From Endocalyx cinctus (Eukaryota; Ascomycota; Sordariomycetes; Amphisphaeriales; Apiosporaceae): a DNA stretch of 64,000 bases. Shown here piece after piece: positions 36,333-47,484 of this stretch. The stretch's first letter is position 1. Every line of letters begins with the position of its first letter. Both the position numbers and the translations under genes were made by a program. Location: assembly GCA_001600455.1 (NCBI GenBank), contig BCKC01000015.1, positions 124,001-188,000 of the forward strand, given 5' to 3'. The notes below the pieces were generated by a model. It saw only the letters and a list, made by a program, of their open reading frames with translations. It was not told the DNA's origin and searched no databases.

Positions 36333-36949
36333 AATTACCTTTGGTATGTGTACATAGTATATCAGCAAATTAAATGCGTGTATCCATCTAATACCAAATA
36401 TCGTGCCATGCCAACATCATCACTTCTAATGTTGTCATTTTTCTATGTGATGATGACATCTGAATTCTTACCTAAATAAGTATTTCACTTAAAGGAAATT
36501 GAACAACTTCGAAATTGAGATTGTTTATTACCATCAAGAACGGTTCGCGTCATTGTGCAAGAAGAAAATCTCCATATTTCCCGTACTTCGTGACCCCGTA
36601 TCACTCGGACCGGAGATCTAGTGTAAAGGAGAAAACAAAAAGTAGAAGAAAGAAGTGTTCGGTGATAATATCACCGATCTCTCTCTCTCTCTCCCTTAGT
36701 TGTACTTACCATTCTCAAACTGCGTAACTACCTACTTGAGTATATAAGTAAAGTAACCTTGGAAAGAACTTTTCATTGTCGTTCGTACAACTTCGCCTAC
36801 CTGTAGATGATAGATTACTATTCCTCAAGTCTAGAACTGCTATCTATGATACCGCCTTGATTCTTGTAAGCACGTCGGATACCACAAAGAGAATATAATA
36901 GAAAAGAAAAGAGTGAGTCAATTTTTAACTTGACTATAGCAGTGTCGAA

Positions 36950-36972
36950 TTTTTTTTTTTTTTTTTTTTTTT
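36950..36972 (+). repeat. Poly-T tract (23 T)
   Basis: An uninterrupted T run about 440 bases before the DUF1993 gene start. Confidence 0.9.
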
Positions 36973-37326
36973 CTTACGTCTAATTCCTAGTGACACGTCA
37001 ATCCTTTCTTTTCCATCTCAACAGTTGATTTATAATCCCTAGATTACTAAACACGAACTTGTATGTGTAGACCTCGGGAATCGATCGTGAACATTAGTCA
37101 GGCAGCGCATATTAGAAATGCCAGCAAATCAACTTCAAGTAAAACATCACCGGGATTACTAGTCCAAATTGCTTCGGGAAAAAAATTCAAGTTGTTTGTT
37201 AATTACCTGGCCATATATCTCCTTTATATTTAAACGACCATCCCCACATTGTCGTGTTTTGAAAAGACGCAATTCTCTGCACCAGCGATCTCTACAGCTT
37301 CTTCCGCCAGCAATAAGACAGAAGTA

Positions 37327-37372
37327 CAGACACAGACACAGACACAAACACAGGCACACATATATACACACA
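37327..37372 (+). repeat. CA-rich microsatellite leader
   Basis: Repeats of CACAGA/CACACA run into the 5' leader of the DUF1993 gene, ending about 35 bases before its ATG. Confidence 0.7.
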
Positions 37373-37408
37373 TCTGACTATCCACCAAGTCTATTTTACC
37401 AGTTCATC

Positions 37409-38061
37409 ATGGCGCCTCTCTACGATACCTTCATTCCCTTGTTCACCCACGTCCTAAGCTCGGAACTTGCTATTCTGAAGAAGGGTGAAGAGTGGGCTGC
37501 CGAGAATAATGTCTCGCTCTCCGATCTTTACGGCAGCAAGCTTGTCGAAAGCATGTGGCCCCTGACGAATCAGATCGTCGCGCTGCCAAACCAGATCAAC
37601 AGGGCCATCGAGGTCCTGACCGAGCAAGAAACTCCCGCTAATTTTGCGTACGACCCCTGTATGTAATTCTTTTTTATTTATATTCTTATTTACATATGAA
37701 GTCCATTCCCCCTTTTTTTTTCGCCAATACCAGAGAAGCGTTAGACAACTAACTATGGAGGCTACCCGAGAAAAAAGCTCTCTATACTCCTGAACAATGC
37801 GTCAAGATGATCGAGGACACCCTGAAGCTCGTGTCCTCCGTCAAGCCCGAGTCGATCAAGGGCCCGGAGTCCAAGGCCGTCGTCCTCAAATTAGGACCTC
37901 GGAGCTACGATACCAACCTCTTCAACCACTTGATGTGCGCCACGGTGCCCAATCTTTTCTTTCACTTCAACACCTCTTACTCCATCCTCAGGAGCAAGGG
38001 CGTACCCATTGGCAAGCTCGACTATCTCACCCCCTTCATGGGGCCGGTTATAAACAACTGA
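37409..38061 (+). CDS. DUF1993 family protein
   Basis: Two exons (37409-37658, 37778-38061) give 177 residues. The donor GTATGT at 37659 and the acceptor after GAAAAAAG at 37777 keep the frame (junction DP-S-LYTPEQC) and place a CTAAC branch site about 25 bases upstream; nearer AG acceptors break the frame. The protein is a compact helical bundle: LYDTFIPLFTHVLSSELAILKKGEEWA at the start, DLYGSKLVESMWPLTNQI in the middle, and SYDTNLFNHLMCATVPNLFFHFNTSYSILRSKGVPIGKLDYL at the end. This matches the DinB-like DUF1993 family common in fungi and bacteria; function unknown. No signal or membrane segment. Confidence 0.82.
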
Positions 38062-39371
38062 GAAACTCGACCTCGTCTTGAACGTGAGAAAAAAAAATTT
38101 ATGGCTTACGTGAAAAAATGGCGCGGTGTGATCTGAAAAGGCAGGATTAGCGGTATAGCTGCTGAAATTTTCATCACATGCATATGTAGCAATGATAAAG
38201 GAAAAAAAAAAATTACAAGCATTTCTATTTGCCAGCTGAATCGATCCTCACCAAGTCATACCATGGAATCGTACCGAAAATTTTGGAGGTGTGACTCATG
38301 ATTGGTCCCGTAAGGGGTTTGCATGCTGTATAGTTTCAGATACCGGACATATATTGTGACGTTGCGATAGGCAGCTAGGGCTGGCTGCTGTGGAAGTGAG
38401 CAAATGGATGTAAGCAATCAGAACACGAGTTACGAGAGCATTTTGATTGAAGGGGTACCGCTCCTTCGTGAACCAGCCACCTTTGAGGCTTGACCTCTCC
38501 GGCCCCTTACCCCTTATTTATTACGAGACCAATGCAATATAGCCAGTATTATCACATCCAACTAGACAATCAAAATCATTTTTCTTATAAACCAGGACTA
38601 TTCTGCTTCACATTTTGAAAAATGATATATATCAATAATCCCCAAGTTTCTAAAAGTGGTGTCAACTTCTCGGTCTATAAGGGTCTTGGACATCGCGACG
38701 AAAGGCGAGCTGTCAAAGTTACATGTAGTCAATTGTCAAACCTATGTTAAGGAAGTAATTCCCATCTATAACGTTAAATTCGAGTTATTGAACAGTCTTG
38801 AGCTTCAAATATCGCACGCACGCTAAATTCTTTTGCCGCCGTAATATTATTATGAAACCGTTGCTTCCTTTCTCCCAAATGTTCGTGGAAAGGCACCGGA
38901 CTAAATGTTCCGGCGCCTTGTTTATTACTCGTCGTATCTCCTCTAAAGTTGCGCCGAGAAAGTTGTGATGAACGGCTGCTCAACGCGAGTTGAAACATCT
39001 TGTTCAAAAGGCTTGAACTAAATATTTCATAACCACGCCGCGGGGTGTATGTGAAGAGGTCATATCCCAAGAAAGGTACCAAGGCAATGGTTCGAGGTGA
39101 TACTGGCGCTCAAGGTAACGAAATCATTGTGACCGTCTCTTTTTCCGATTAAAGAGATGAGTATGTAATAAATAGCCAAACAAATATCTACCTAGCTGCC
39201 TAGGCACTCCTCTGAATACCATATCGCGCAAGATTTATTATCTGGTATGATTGAAGTACGACGGTCATGAAAGAAGAGGCTACGTCTATAAGTGATATGT
39301 TCTAGTAAATAACCGCAAGCTAGAGAATCCATTTGGTCGCTTCCCATAACCTCGGAATGGATTGCGCTCGG
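38062..39371. other. Intergenic region
   Basis: The 3' side of the DUF1993 gene and the 3' side of the TIM-barrel gene. The minus-strand open frame at 38774-39082 has no recognisable domain. Nothing else seen. Confidence 0.5.
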
Positions 39372-40373
39372 TCAAGAGTGACACACGACTCCCATTCTCG
39401 AACAAAGCTCTTCGATGGACCTCCTCCCCCGCGCAGCCATCGCTTCGGGTCCATTCCGCTCTTCCTCCGTCTCCTTCAGAAACCCTTCCAACGAGACCCA
39501 CCCTTCCCAGCCGTAATCCAGCAACCAGGTCTTCGCGATCTCGGCTACCGGGTAGTATCCGGGCGTTTCGAGGGGAAAAGGCCTCGCGTTCCTCGACCAG
39601 GCCAACCGGGAATCCCTCACCTCGAGACCGTCGAAAAGAGGCGAGTCCGCCGTCAACGGCGGATCGAACCGAGCGGCGTCCGACAGCTGCACGTACAGGA
39701 TCTTCTCGCGCGGGCACGCGCGCAGGAATTCCGCCGCCGACGCCTCGAGCGCCCGCGGGCCGTCGGGCAGGACGCCGCCGACCGCGAACGCGTCGGCCCA
39801 CAGCCGGCCGTGGATATGAAACGAATCCAGGCAGAGCCCGAAGTTCGGCCGGTCGACAGCCGAGACGACGCGCAGGCCGTCCTGCCAGAGCGCGTTGTGC
39901 TTCGCGAAGGCGACCGCTTCGTACGCGATGCTCACGCCGCGCGCGGCCGCCAGGTCCGCTAGGGCGCGGAGCTCGGGGATTATGACCGATGCCTCGCCGG
40001 TGGATCGCTCGAGAAACTGAGACGGCATCTGCACGATCTTGGTCCCGACCGCGACCGCTAGTTCAATCCATTCTTTCGCTACGTCTAGTCTATCCTGCAG
40101 AGAAGAGGTTAAGTTACCCTCAAAATTCTTGAACGGATTCAACGTCAGTATGTCAATTGAATGATTTTGACACAGGTCTCTGATCTGTCTCGCAGAGACC
40201 AAGGGTGATTGAGAGTGAGATTTGGCGTGAGCAAGGAGGTCAGCGTGGACTAGTTCAATCCCCCGAAAACCGTTTTCACTGGCGGCTTTGACTTTTCGCT
40301 CCAACGTGTGTGATGAATGTTTTCCCAGCGATACCGTGGCAACGGCCCATTGGTTCTTCAATACACGAGGCAT
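39372..40373 (-). CDS. TIM-barrel sugar isomerase / 3-dehydroshikimate dehydratase-like protein
   Basis: An intronless gene of 333 residues in the xylose-isomerase-like (AP endonuclease 2) TIM-barrel family. The opening LGKHSSHTLERKVKAASENGFRGIEL is typical of fungal 3-dehydroshikimate dehydratases and their relatives. Likely metal ligands are visible on successive strands: Glu in SIAYEAVAF, Asp and His in LCLDSFHIHG, Gln in ILYVQLSD, and Glu in WVSLEGFL. In quinate use, this type of enzyme turns 3-dehydroshikimate into protocatechuate. Sugar epimerases of the same fold are an alternative. It lies 377 bases downstream of an SDR on the same strand, with a quinate/sugar-type transporter beyond, which supports a joint catabolic task. 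The central third is much more GC-rich than its surroundings. Confidence 0.78.
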   Translation of the reverse strand: MPRVLKNQWAVATVSLGKHSSHTLERKVKAASENGFRGIELVHADLLAHAKSHSQSPLVSARQIRDLCQNHSIDILTLNPFKNFEGNLTSSLQDRLDVAKEWIELAVAVGTKIVQMPSQFLERSTGEASVIIPELRALADLAAARGVSIAYEAVAFAKHNALWQDGLRVVSAVDRPNFGLCLDSFHIHGRLWADAFAVGGVLPDGPRALEASAAEFLRACPREKILYVQLSDAARFDPPLTADSPLFDGLEVRDSRLAWSRNARPFPLETPGYYPVAEIAKTWLLDYGWEGWVSLEGFLKETEEERNGPEAMAARGRRSIEELCSRMGVVCHS

Positions 40374-40750
40374 GATTATTGCTCGGTAATCAATGCTCTA
40401 TATGCTGACCAACCTAATCTATATATGCTTATGGAACGGTGGAATGAACAGCCTGCTGACAATAGATGACATTTTATTTTTTGTATGTACGAAATGGCTT
40501 GAATAAGTCCATTTCTAACGAAGAGACGGGTTGTCCCCTTTTTTTTTTGTCCATGCCTGCTCTACTCCGTACACTATGTACATTGCACACCTAGAATAGC
40601 ACAGTGGAGAAGTTGCATTGAGGGGAAATGGGGAGGTGAGTGGGGGTCATCTGACATACCCCCATCATAATCTAAATGAGAAGACGCCCGGGGTATCAGG
40701 CACGGGGTTGATATCATTGTCCTTTTGTCGGTTCTGTTCCCCCCTTTAAA
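40374..40750. other. Short spacer between two minus-strand genes
   Basis: Holds the promoter of the TIM-barrel gene, including TACTCCGTA at 40563-40571 and a T run at about 40540-40549. No gene. Confidence 0.5.
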
Positions 40751-41651
40751 CTAGAAATTAATACAACCCCCGTCCACTTTCAGGAACCCCCCTGTCATAA
40801 ACTTGGAGTCATCGCTGGCTAAGAAGCTAACGACGTTGGCGACGTCGGTCGTCTCGGCGAACCTGCCTAGCGGTACGCCTTTCCTCAGCTCCTCGATCTT
40901 TTCCGGCGACCAGGCCTCTCGAAACATCGGCGTGTTGACGCCGCTGGGGTGGATCGTGTTCACGCGGATTCCGTACTGACCTAGCTCGTTGGCCGCCGTC
41001 AGCGCGAGGCCGCGGAGCGCAAACTTCGATCCCGAATACAGGATGAGCCCTGGCGTCCCCCGTAACCCGGCTATGGATGAGGTGATGATAATGCTCCCTC
41101 CGTTACCGCTGTCTTTCATTACCTTCGCCGCATGTTTTAATCCCAAGAAAGCTATGAGAGCCTCAAAATTAGCAATAGTACTTGATTGAAATTTGAGCTG
41201 GATACGCGAAAGGGACATAAACAATGTTGCGCTTACCGGATTTGACGTTTACTCTCATCACCTTCTCGTAGCTCTCTTCCGTTGTGTCAAAGATGCTGGT
41301 CGAGTTGTAGCTGATTCCCGCATTGAGAAATGCGCAATCCAGGCGGCCAAACTTCTCGACCGTCTTTTTTATGTAACCTTCAACGTCGGATTCGGAAGTA
41401 ACGTCTGCACATATCGTAAGGATGCGCGAATCTAACGACTCGGGTTTAATATAATCTTTTAGTTTCGACACCGCCGCCTCCAGGCTGTCGGCGCTGATGT
41501 CGACGAGGCTAAGATTTGCACCTTCTCGTAGCATCCGGATACTTGTCTCCAACCCGATTGAGCCTCCGGCGCCAGTGATCAGCACAACCTTGCCGAGTAG
41601 GCGCTGCGCCGGCAAAGCTGCGGCGGGCAAAGATCCGTTTAGGACTTCCAT
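40751..41651 (-). CDS. Short-chain dehydrogenase/reductase (classical SDR)
   Basis: Two exons (41651-41237, 41151-40751) give 271 residues, the normal length. The Rossmann cofactor site is TGAGGSIG (26-33), followed by DIS at the end of the second strand, which favours NAD over NADP. FLNAGIS matches the NAG motif, Ser is in IIITSSIAG and the catalytic pair is in YSGSK. The C-terminal part has GIRVNTIHPSGVNTPMF and FMTGGFLKVDGG as in ordinary SDRs. The substrate is unknown. Its position next to a dehydratase-like enzyme and divergent from a transporter suggests oxidation of an imported sugar or hydroxy-acid. Confidence 0.9.
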
Positions 41652-42286
41652 GTTTGCTATGTTTAAAGACGTATATGTGAAATATAGGTTTACCTTTTTT
41701 TCCAGGTCTATATGATGCCTTCATTCAAATTCAAATCTTTGAAAGTCAACATTATTTACCGACTATTCTCTTCTCCAAAGTTCTTCTCCAAAGTCCGCGA
41801 TACCGGACTGAATTTTGTGTATTTGGGCTCGAACAAGTGGATCAACCAAGGCCAGCTACCCCGACCACCCCGACCACCCCTACCTACCCCCCATCTTCTT
41901 ATTCAATGCGACTTGACATCTTGCACCAACAGGCCAGGCTGCCAGGGTGAGAAATCCTCGCCCCGCAAATCAATTTCACTAGTCGAGTGTGTGAAGTTCG
42001 ATATGTGGGGCCAAAATCTCCTGACCCACGGGGTTTCTGGGGGTTTGGGGTATGAGATCTGGTTATGAATGATGACAGGGAAAAGTTTTCATCCGAGTCA
42101 ATTTACGAATGCGCGGTATCTCATCTTATAGGTAACAGGGTATTAATAAAATGTAAGGGTCTTCGTGATAAGTCCTCTTCTTTTCTTTTTCTTAGTTCGC
42201 CTCGTTTTATCACTCCTGCATTTCATCGATCCTTCTCTCCCTATTCACGAAACCGTCGCGTCGAGAACGAAAGAAAAGCCGGCAAG
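41652..42286. promoter_or_regulatory. Divergent promoter of the SDR and transporter with CreA-like sites
   Basis: The two start codons are 635 bases apart. CCCCGC at 41961-41966 (reverse of GCGGGG) and GTGGGG at 42005-42010 match SYGGRG, the carbon-catabolite repressor CreA consensus. A nine-base tandem (CCCCGACCA twice, then a variant) lies at 41859-41885. Joint control of the divergent pair is inferred. Confidence 0.45.
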
Positions 42287-44104
42287 ATGAAGAATATCTT
42301 CCGCATCCAGCAAGAGCCCGACTCCAAAGTCCCTGAAGCCATTTACGGTTGGAAGCCTTACGTTTTGGCGGTCTCAGCAGCGTGGGTGAGTGCAACGCGA
42401 TATTGACACACGTAATTCAACGGAACCTGACTTTTTCATTTCTGTATGTTGTTAAAAGGCTTCTGCCATGTATGGTTATGATTCAGCTTTTATCGGAGGA
42501 ACGCTGGGTTTGCCGGCTTTCGAACGCGACTTCGGCCTGTTGAACCGTGGCGACGAGGAGGTCGCAGCCCTATCCTCGAACATCGTGTCGTTATTCCAGG
42601 CTGGTGCATTCTTTGGAGCTATAATTGGGTTTTTCTCCGCCGAGCGTTTTGGCCGAAAGATGGTCATCTTTGGATCTGACGTAGTTTTTATCGTTGGGGT
42701 TATCCTGGAGCTGTTTGGAAAGATCAACATGTTATGTAAGCTGATACTGACATCTCTACCATTATATTCCGGTGACCAACTGAAAAATTGCTAATTGATT
42801 GCTGTAGATGCCGGTAGGATATTAACAGGCCTGGGTATTGGTGCCTCCTCCACTATGATACCCATCTATATCGCCGAATGTAGTCCCGCTCGGATTCGTG
42901 GCCGTTTGGTCGGTATTTTCGAATGCATGTTACAAGTTGCCTTGGTCTTTGGTTTCTGGGTGAACTACGGAGTGGCTCGGAACATCTCTGATGAGAGCTC
43001 TCGGCAGTGGCATATCCCCATTGCCGTCCAATTCGTCCCCGCCGGCCTACTTCTTCTCTCGCTTCCTTTTATCATCGAATCCCCGCGTTGGCTTGTTTCA
43101 GCGAACAAACTTGAGAAGGCGAGAAAGGGGCTCTCGTGGGTTCGAAATCTTCCTGAAGACCACGAGTATATCACCAACGAGTTATCCGAGATCCAAGCTA
43201 GTATCTCACACGAGGTCGAGCTTGGCGGTGGAAAGCGATCTAAGCTGCAGCTCTTCAAGGAGTTGGGTGCACCTGGTGTCCGATGGCGTGTAACTATGAG
43301 CGTTTTGATGATGCTTCTTCAGAACCTCACGGGTATCAATGCCATAAACTACTACTCACCAACTATCCTGAAATCGATTGGCTATAGCGGTACCAGCGTT
43401 AGCCTCTTGGCGACCGGTGTATACGGCCTAGTGAAGTTTGTAGTGACGGTAATTTCTGTAGCTTTCTTCGTGGATCGATTTGGTCGCCGCCCATTGTTGC
43501 TTACCGGAGCTGTCGGAGCTGCCCTGGCCATGTTCTACCTCGCCGGTTATTCGTCCCTATCCGGATCATTCGTCCGCACGCCGCCAGCGGATGGAGGTAG
43601 TCGAGCCGCCCTTGCCATGATCTACATATACGCTATATTTTATGGATTTTCGTAAGTTCCCTTATAATATTAGAAGTTGTCACCCTCTTGCTAATGAAGA
43701 TGAAATTCCGTAGGTGGAATGGTATCCCCTGGATATTTGCATCCGAAGTCCTACCTAATCGAATCCGAACGCTTGGTATGATGTGCGCCGTCTGCACGCA
43801 GTGGTTGGCACAGTTCATCGTGGTATACAGCCTGCCGTACATGGTAGTGCGCATCACTTACGGCACCTTCATCTTCTTCGGCTCGTTTACCGTCGTAGCA
43901 TTCATCTTCGCTTACTTCTTCATCCCCGAGACCAAGGGCATCTCGTTGGAGGAAATGGATATTCTCCTTAGCCCTGAATCACCAATTCTAGCTAAAGCTG
44001 CGCACAAATATTACGAAGAGGCTAAGCGCGCCGGGCTGACCACGGCTACAGTTGCGTACGTCAATGACAACAAGGGTGGAAAGGCTCAGCATATAGAAGT
44101 ATAA
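42287..44104 (+). CDS. MFS sugar/quinate-type transporter
   Basis: Four exons (42287-42385, 42459-42735, 42808-43651, 43714-44104) give 536 residues with about twelve helices. Sugar-porter marks are present: YDSAFIGGTLGLPAF in the first helix, SAERFGRK in the loop after helix 2, GRILTGLGIGA, PIYIAECSPARIRGRLV, PFIIESPRWLV, QNLTGINAINYYSPTI in helix 7, DRFGRRPLLL and PETKGISLEEMD near the end. The run WNGIPWIFASEVLPNRIRTLG in the tenth-helix region resembles fungal transporters often named quinate permease. It probably imports a hexose, pentose or cyclic hydroxy-acid with protons. The divergent SDR and the TIM-barrel gene would then act on the imported compound. Confidence 0.88.
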
Positions 44105-44686
44105 CGCATCGGACGGACTTGTTCCCAAATATTCCTAGGTTCAACCGCGATAACGAGTGGAAATAAATGGATGTAATTAAGCTGCCAAGGCATCAGGCTA
44201 GCAAATAAGGATGAGGAAATGAAAATTCAAGGAACGTCAAAGATGAGAATGATAACGGCACACAATTGCAGAAAAAAGGTACAAAACCTTAAGACCTTAA
44301 GACTCGAGGATTGCTTGAGAAAGCAGTACGCAATTGATCTGGAAAAGTATGTCGAAGCTTCGGTTTCAACCCCCACTTTCAAAGTCATCTTAACGTAGCT
44401 ATACTGCATTGGCGGATTGGCTGACGAAAATGTCAGGATAACCCTGCCAACTTCTATATCCCTGTGTATGATGAATAGTCTTCCAGAAAGACGTAACGAA
44501 CATCTAAGTTCAACGTTGAAGACGCTTTAACCAATTCAATTATGCTGTCATTATCGAATGGAAATACCCGTAGACCTACCTAAGTACTGAATCTAGCAGC
44601 TTAGGTAGACTAGGTACAGTAGACTTGCTAGGTAAAGGTACCTAGGGCTGCTAGGCTGCTTGGTAGTGTACCAAATTCTCAGCCTC

Positions 44687-44707
44687 TGACGTCACAATGT
44701 GACGTAA
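44687..44707. promoter_or_regulatory. Paired CRE-like sites
   Basis: TGACGTCA at 44687-44694 and TGACGTAA at 44700-44707 lie five bases apart, about 590 bases before the small gene. This is the recognition sequence of ATF/CREB-type bZIP factors; the pairing makes a real site more likely. Confidence 0.45.
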
Positions 44708-45132
44708 CAAAGTCCGAAGAAACCAGAATCAACATCGAAATCGATAACGTCTAACCGTGCGAACTACAGTAAAGTCATCGGACATGGCCTGTTTGTTTGC
44801 ATGTTTGCTTGCTTGCTTGCTTGCTTTCAAGGGGTAATCATACGAAACTTTAAAGTACGTAAGGCATTGTGGGAGTCCTGTATCTCCCTATCGACATACA
44901 GTATCTTGAAGAGTTGGCAGGGTTTGATAATACTGTATGATAAGTTGAACGAGGGGCAACGTCATTGCGACGCAGTACCTGTTAGATCTGAGATGTAGAG
45001 CAGCTGTAACTGTATGAATGCATCATTTGGTTCCTTTTCTTGTTTTTGACTTGACTCTTTGTCGATTTCGATCTAAGGGTCTAAAGCTTGCGTAATTGAT
45101 CAAACCAGGGATTTAGTACAGATCTCGAAGTG

Positions 45133-45138
45133 TATAAA
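45133..45138 (+). promoter_or_regulatory. TATA box of the small 76-residue gene
   Basis: TATAAA 155 bases before the ATG, followed by a CT- and CAA-rich leader without upstream ATG near the start. Confidence 0.5.
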
Positions 45139-45287
45139 GAGCCTCGACAGATCTCGAACAATCTCAACTATTTCTTTTCCTTTATCATTCTTCATCAGTA
45201 TTACAAGCAATCCTACAAGACCAAATATCTACATATCAACAACTTATACCTACAACTCCTAATCAATTCTTCCTCTTCAACATAAAA

Positions 45288-45661
45288 ATGGACTCTCTCA
45301 AGAACATCGTTAAGGGCGGCAGCAGCAGCCACAACACCCAGGCTGGCAACCAGCCCCAGCAGAACATGGACTACGGTGACAAGGGTGTGTAGAGTCCCTC
45401 TACGAAATTTTATTTTTCACTTTATAAAAGGAACTCCATAATTAACGCAATCTACAGCTGCCGACTACGTTGACAACAAATACCTCGGAGACAAGCTCAA
45501 GCCGAACCAGATCGAGAAGGTTACCGATGCTGCCCGGGGCCAGTTTGAGAAGGCTACTGGGTAAGTTCTTTGTTTAATCCTTGTTCTGCTTGTTGGTCGA
45601 GTTCTAGACTAACCGAATTTTAAAATATAGCAAGCACGTACCAAACAAGATCTCCAACTAG
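45288..45661 (+). CDS. Small hydrophilic conserved fungal protein, 3 exons
   Basis: Three short exons (45288-45384, 45458-45560, 45631-45661) join into 76 residues; each is too short to stand out alone. The N-terminal third is Ser/Gln/Asn-rich (KNIVKGGSSSHNTQAG). The rest forms an amphipathic, charged segment (DYVDNKYLGDKLKPNQIEKV, then GQFEKATGKHVPNKIS). All junctions have good GT/AG ends and keep a protein-like composition. I recognise the style of small, highly expressed, stress- or stationary-phase proteins found across filamentous ascomycetes, but no biochemical role is known to me. The strong TATA box, leader and CRE pair fit inducible high expression. Confidence 0.75.
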
Positions 45662-46102
45662 ATGTCTTTAATAAAATTAATGGGAATCACTAAATATGAG
45701 CTTCTTAAGAGGACTCATGGCGTAACGGGATGAGCGCATTCGGATGGGAATTATGTACATTGTATTAAGGTCGCTTCAAACTCTATTGCTAGAGCGCCGA
45801 CAATAATCATCTTAAATCGTTCAAATATCTGTTTTTTATCCGTGAAACTGCTTTGTGAGAGTTGACACGTCTCGTTCTTAAAACTTATACAATCTATAAC
45901 GCCGAGAGCCGGAAACGACGGTATACTGAAAAATGTCGTGAAATTTTCCCGTCAAATCTGTCGCTTTCAGTACACTGCCTAAAGATCCCAGATACCGTGC
46001 TATTAAATCAGGCTGGCTAAAAAAATTCATCGCAAACATGAACACATCGAAGACTATGTGCACTCGAAAATCATACAACACGTTAGATTGTCGGCAGGAA
46101 AA
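45662..46102. other. Convergent 3' region
   Basis: The small 76-residue gene and the MARVEL-like gene end here tail to tail. No gene supported. Confidence 0.5.
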
Positions 46103-46918
46103 TCAAGCATCGTCATAGAACACCTGAATGGCTATGATAATAATCCACAGCAGGAATATTGTTCCGATGAGAGCGAAGGCAAACACAGATTGCCAGGATT
46201 GACCTACGATTGTGGATTTCGTCAGCTAACACATTCATTCATATAACACGTAGCTTCAAACAGTAGTATTTATAGACAAAAAAAATAAAAAATAAAAAGG
46301 AGGACTTACATATGTTCTTCTGCTCGAGCCAAGCGAGCGTATTTACGTTGTTCCCTGTTGGGGGATCATTCCATACCAAAATGTCGCAATTATTACTAAC
46401 AGATCCGGTGGACCCGAATAGTTCAATAGCTACAACAATGAGCCCCGTGAGCCACAGGACGAAGAATAAAAATGCGCCCAGAATAACAATTGAAGGAAGA
46501 AGTCGCCTCTGAGCTATGAGCCAGAGTAAGAGGCCGAGAAAGATGATAGTGAGACCCGCAACCGTTATAAAGTAGGGGAAGTACCTATTTCCAGTTGTCA
46601 GTCGGAATTCCTGACCTAATCGAGCAATTTCAAAGTGCAATCTAGAAATATGAATCTATAGCAGAAGATGAGGTTTTAGATGGATAAAACCCAAACAATG
46701 AATGAATAAAAAATAGTAACTAACCAAGGTATAAACAACTCCAGTTGCTGCTGAATACTAACGAAGGTGCCGAAGACGCCGATAATAAGACTGGAAGCGA
46801 CCAGCATGATCAACATCCACACGTTGAGTTGAATCGCGGGCCAGTGGTACCGATGTACCCGGGCCTCCTGTCTCACGTACAAGACCGAACCGGTTCCCGT
46901 CGTCGATGACATGGCCAT
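46103..46918 (-). CDS. Four-helix membrane protein, MARVEL-like
   Basis: Three exons (46918-46721, 46655-46310, 46203-46103) give 214 residues. The first donor is weak (GTTACT); the stronger-looking GTTAGT next to it would create an in-frame stop with the nearer acceptor, so this join is the least certain. Four membrane helices are visible at about residues 28-50, 93-113, 118-145 and 187-208. Between helices 3 and 4 is a short extracellular-type loop with two cysteines (SNNCDILVWND and QKNIC). Length, helix number and loop cysteines fit the fungal MARVEL-domain proteins of the plasma membrane. The function in fungi is mostly unknown. Confidence 0.7.
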
Positions 46919-47374
46919 TGTCGATTTGCGCTCAAGGAGAGCTTGATCTCATAAATCTGGAAGAGGGAGGAGAAGGGATATAGAGGAAATCGTAAGACGG
47001 CAATTTAGGTGGTCGCACGGACCAGTCCCTTCGGCGTACTCAAAAAAGTTTATGACGCAGTCCGCTTCGCAATCTGCAACTTCAGCGTGCAGTAGTAGAC
47101 CTTCGGTGATGACGAATGCAGGTTCGATTCAAAAAATCGAAAGCGCAAAAATCGAAAACCTCTCGGTCACGTCGTTGAAGTTCTTTTTTTATTATGCTTC
47201 GCGCCAGACTTCAATTAAGTCGGACTTCTCTCGACCGTCCGCAAATATATTCCCACTTGCTAGCCTAGTAGGACCCACACGAAAGTGATCGACTTTGGCT
47301 GAGCAACGTTCAATTTCGAGACGAAGCTAATCCGAAAGAAAAAGGAAAAAAAAAAAAATCAATCGTGAGTTGAA

Positions 47375-47451
47375 TTAGGGTTTTTCTTTTCTTTAAATGC
47401 GTAGAAAGCTCTTTATATCCAACTCGGACGCAAGAGTTTTTTTTTTTTTTG

Positions 47452-47484
<33 letters not shown>

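Larger units (their letters stand above)
33815..37408. other. 3.6 kb gene-poor, repeat-rich region
   Basis: No recognised gene. The region carries simple repeats, a 22-base G run (35842-35863), a 23-base T run (36950-36972), tandem GTTATAGC-type repeats near 35171-35190, four copies of the palindrome TACCTAGGTA, two TACTCCGTA words (35541-35549, 35707-35715) and a CACAGA-type microsatellite (37327-37360). The purine-rich open frame at 34152-34361 is low-complexity. It could hold long leaders or non-coding RNA, but nothing in the sequence shows this. Confidence 0.5.
44105..45287. other. Promoter-side region of the small 76-residue gene
   Basis: About 1.2 kb without a recognised larger gene. 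It has a TTGC microsatellite (44802-44825), CCTAGG-type repeats (44577-44660), two CRE-like sites and a TATA box, the last two listed separately. The open frame at 44801-44998 starts within the microsatellite and is not supported. Confidence 0.5.

Noticed and set aside
38774..39082. Minus-strand frame of 102 codons
   Set aside because: No domain or signal; base composition is like the surrounding spacer.
47110..47124. GGTTCGATTC, like a tRNA B box
   Set aside because: No cloverleaf or A box could be drawn around it.
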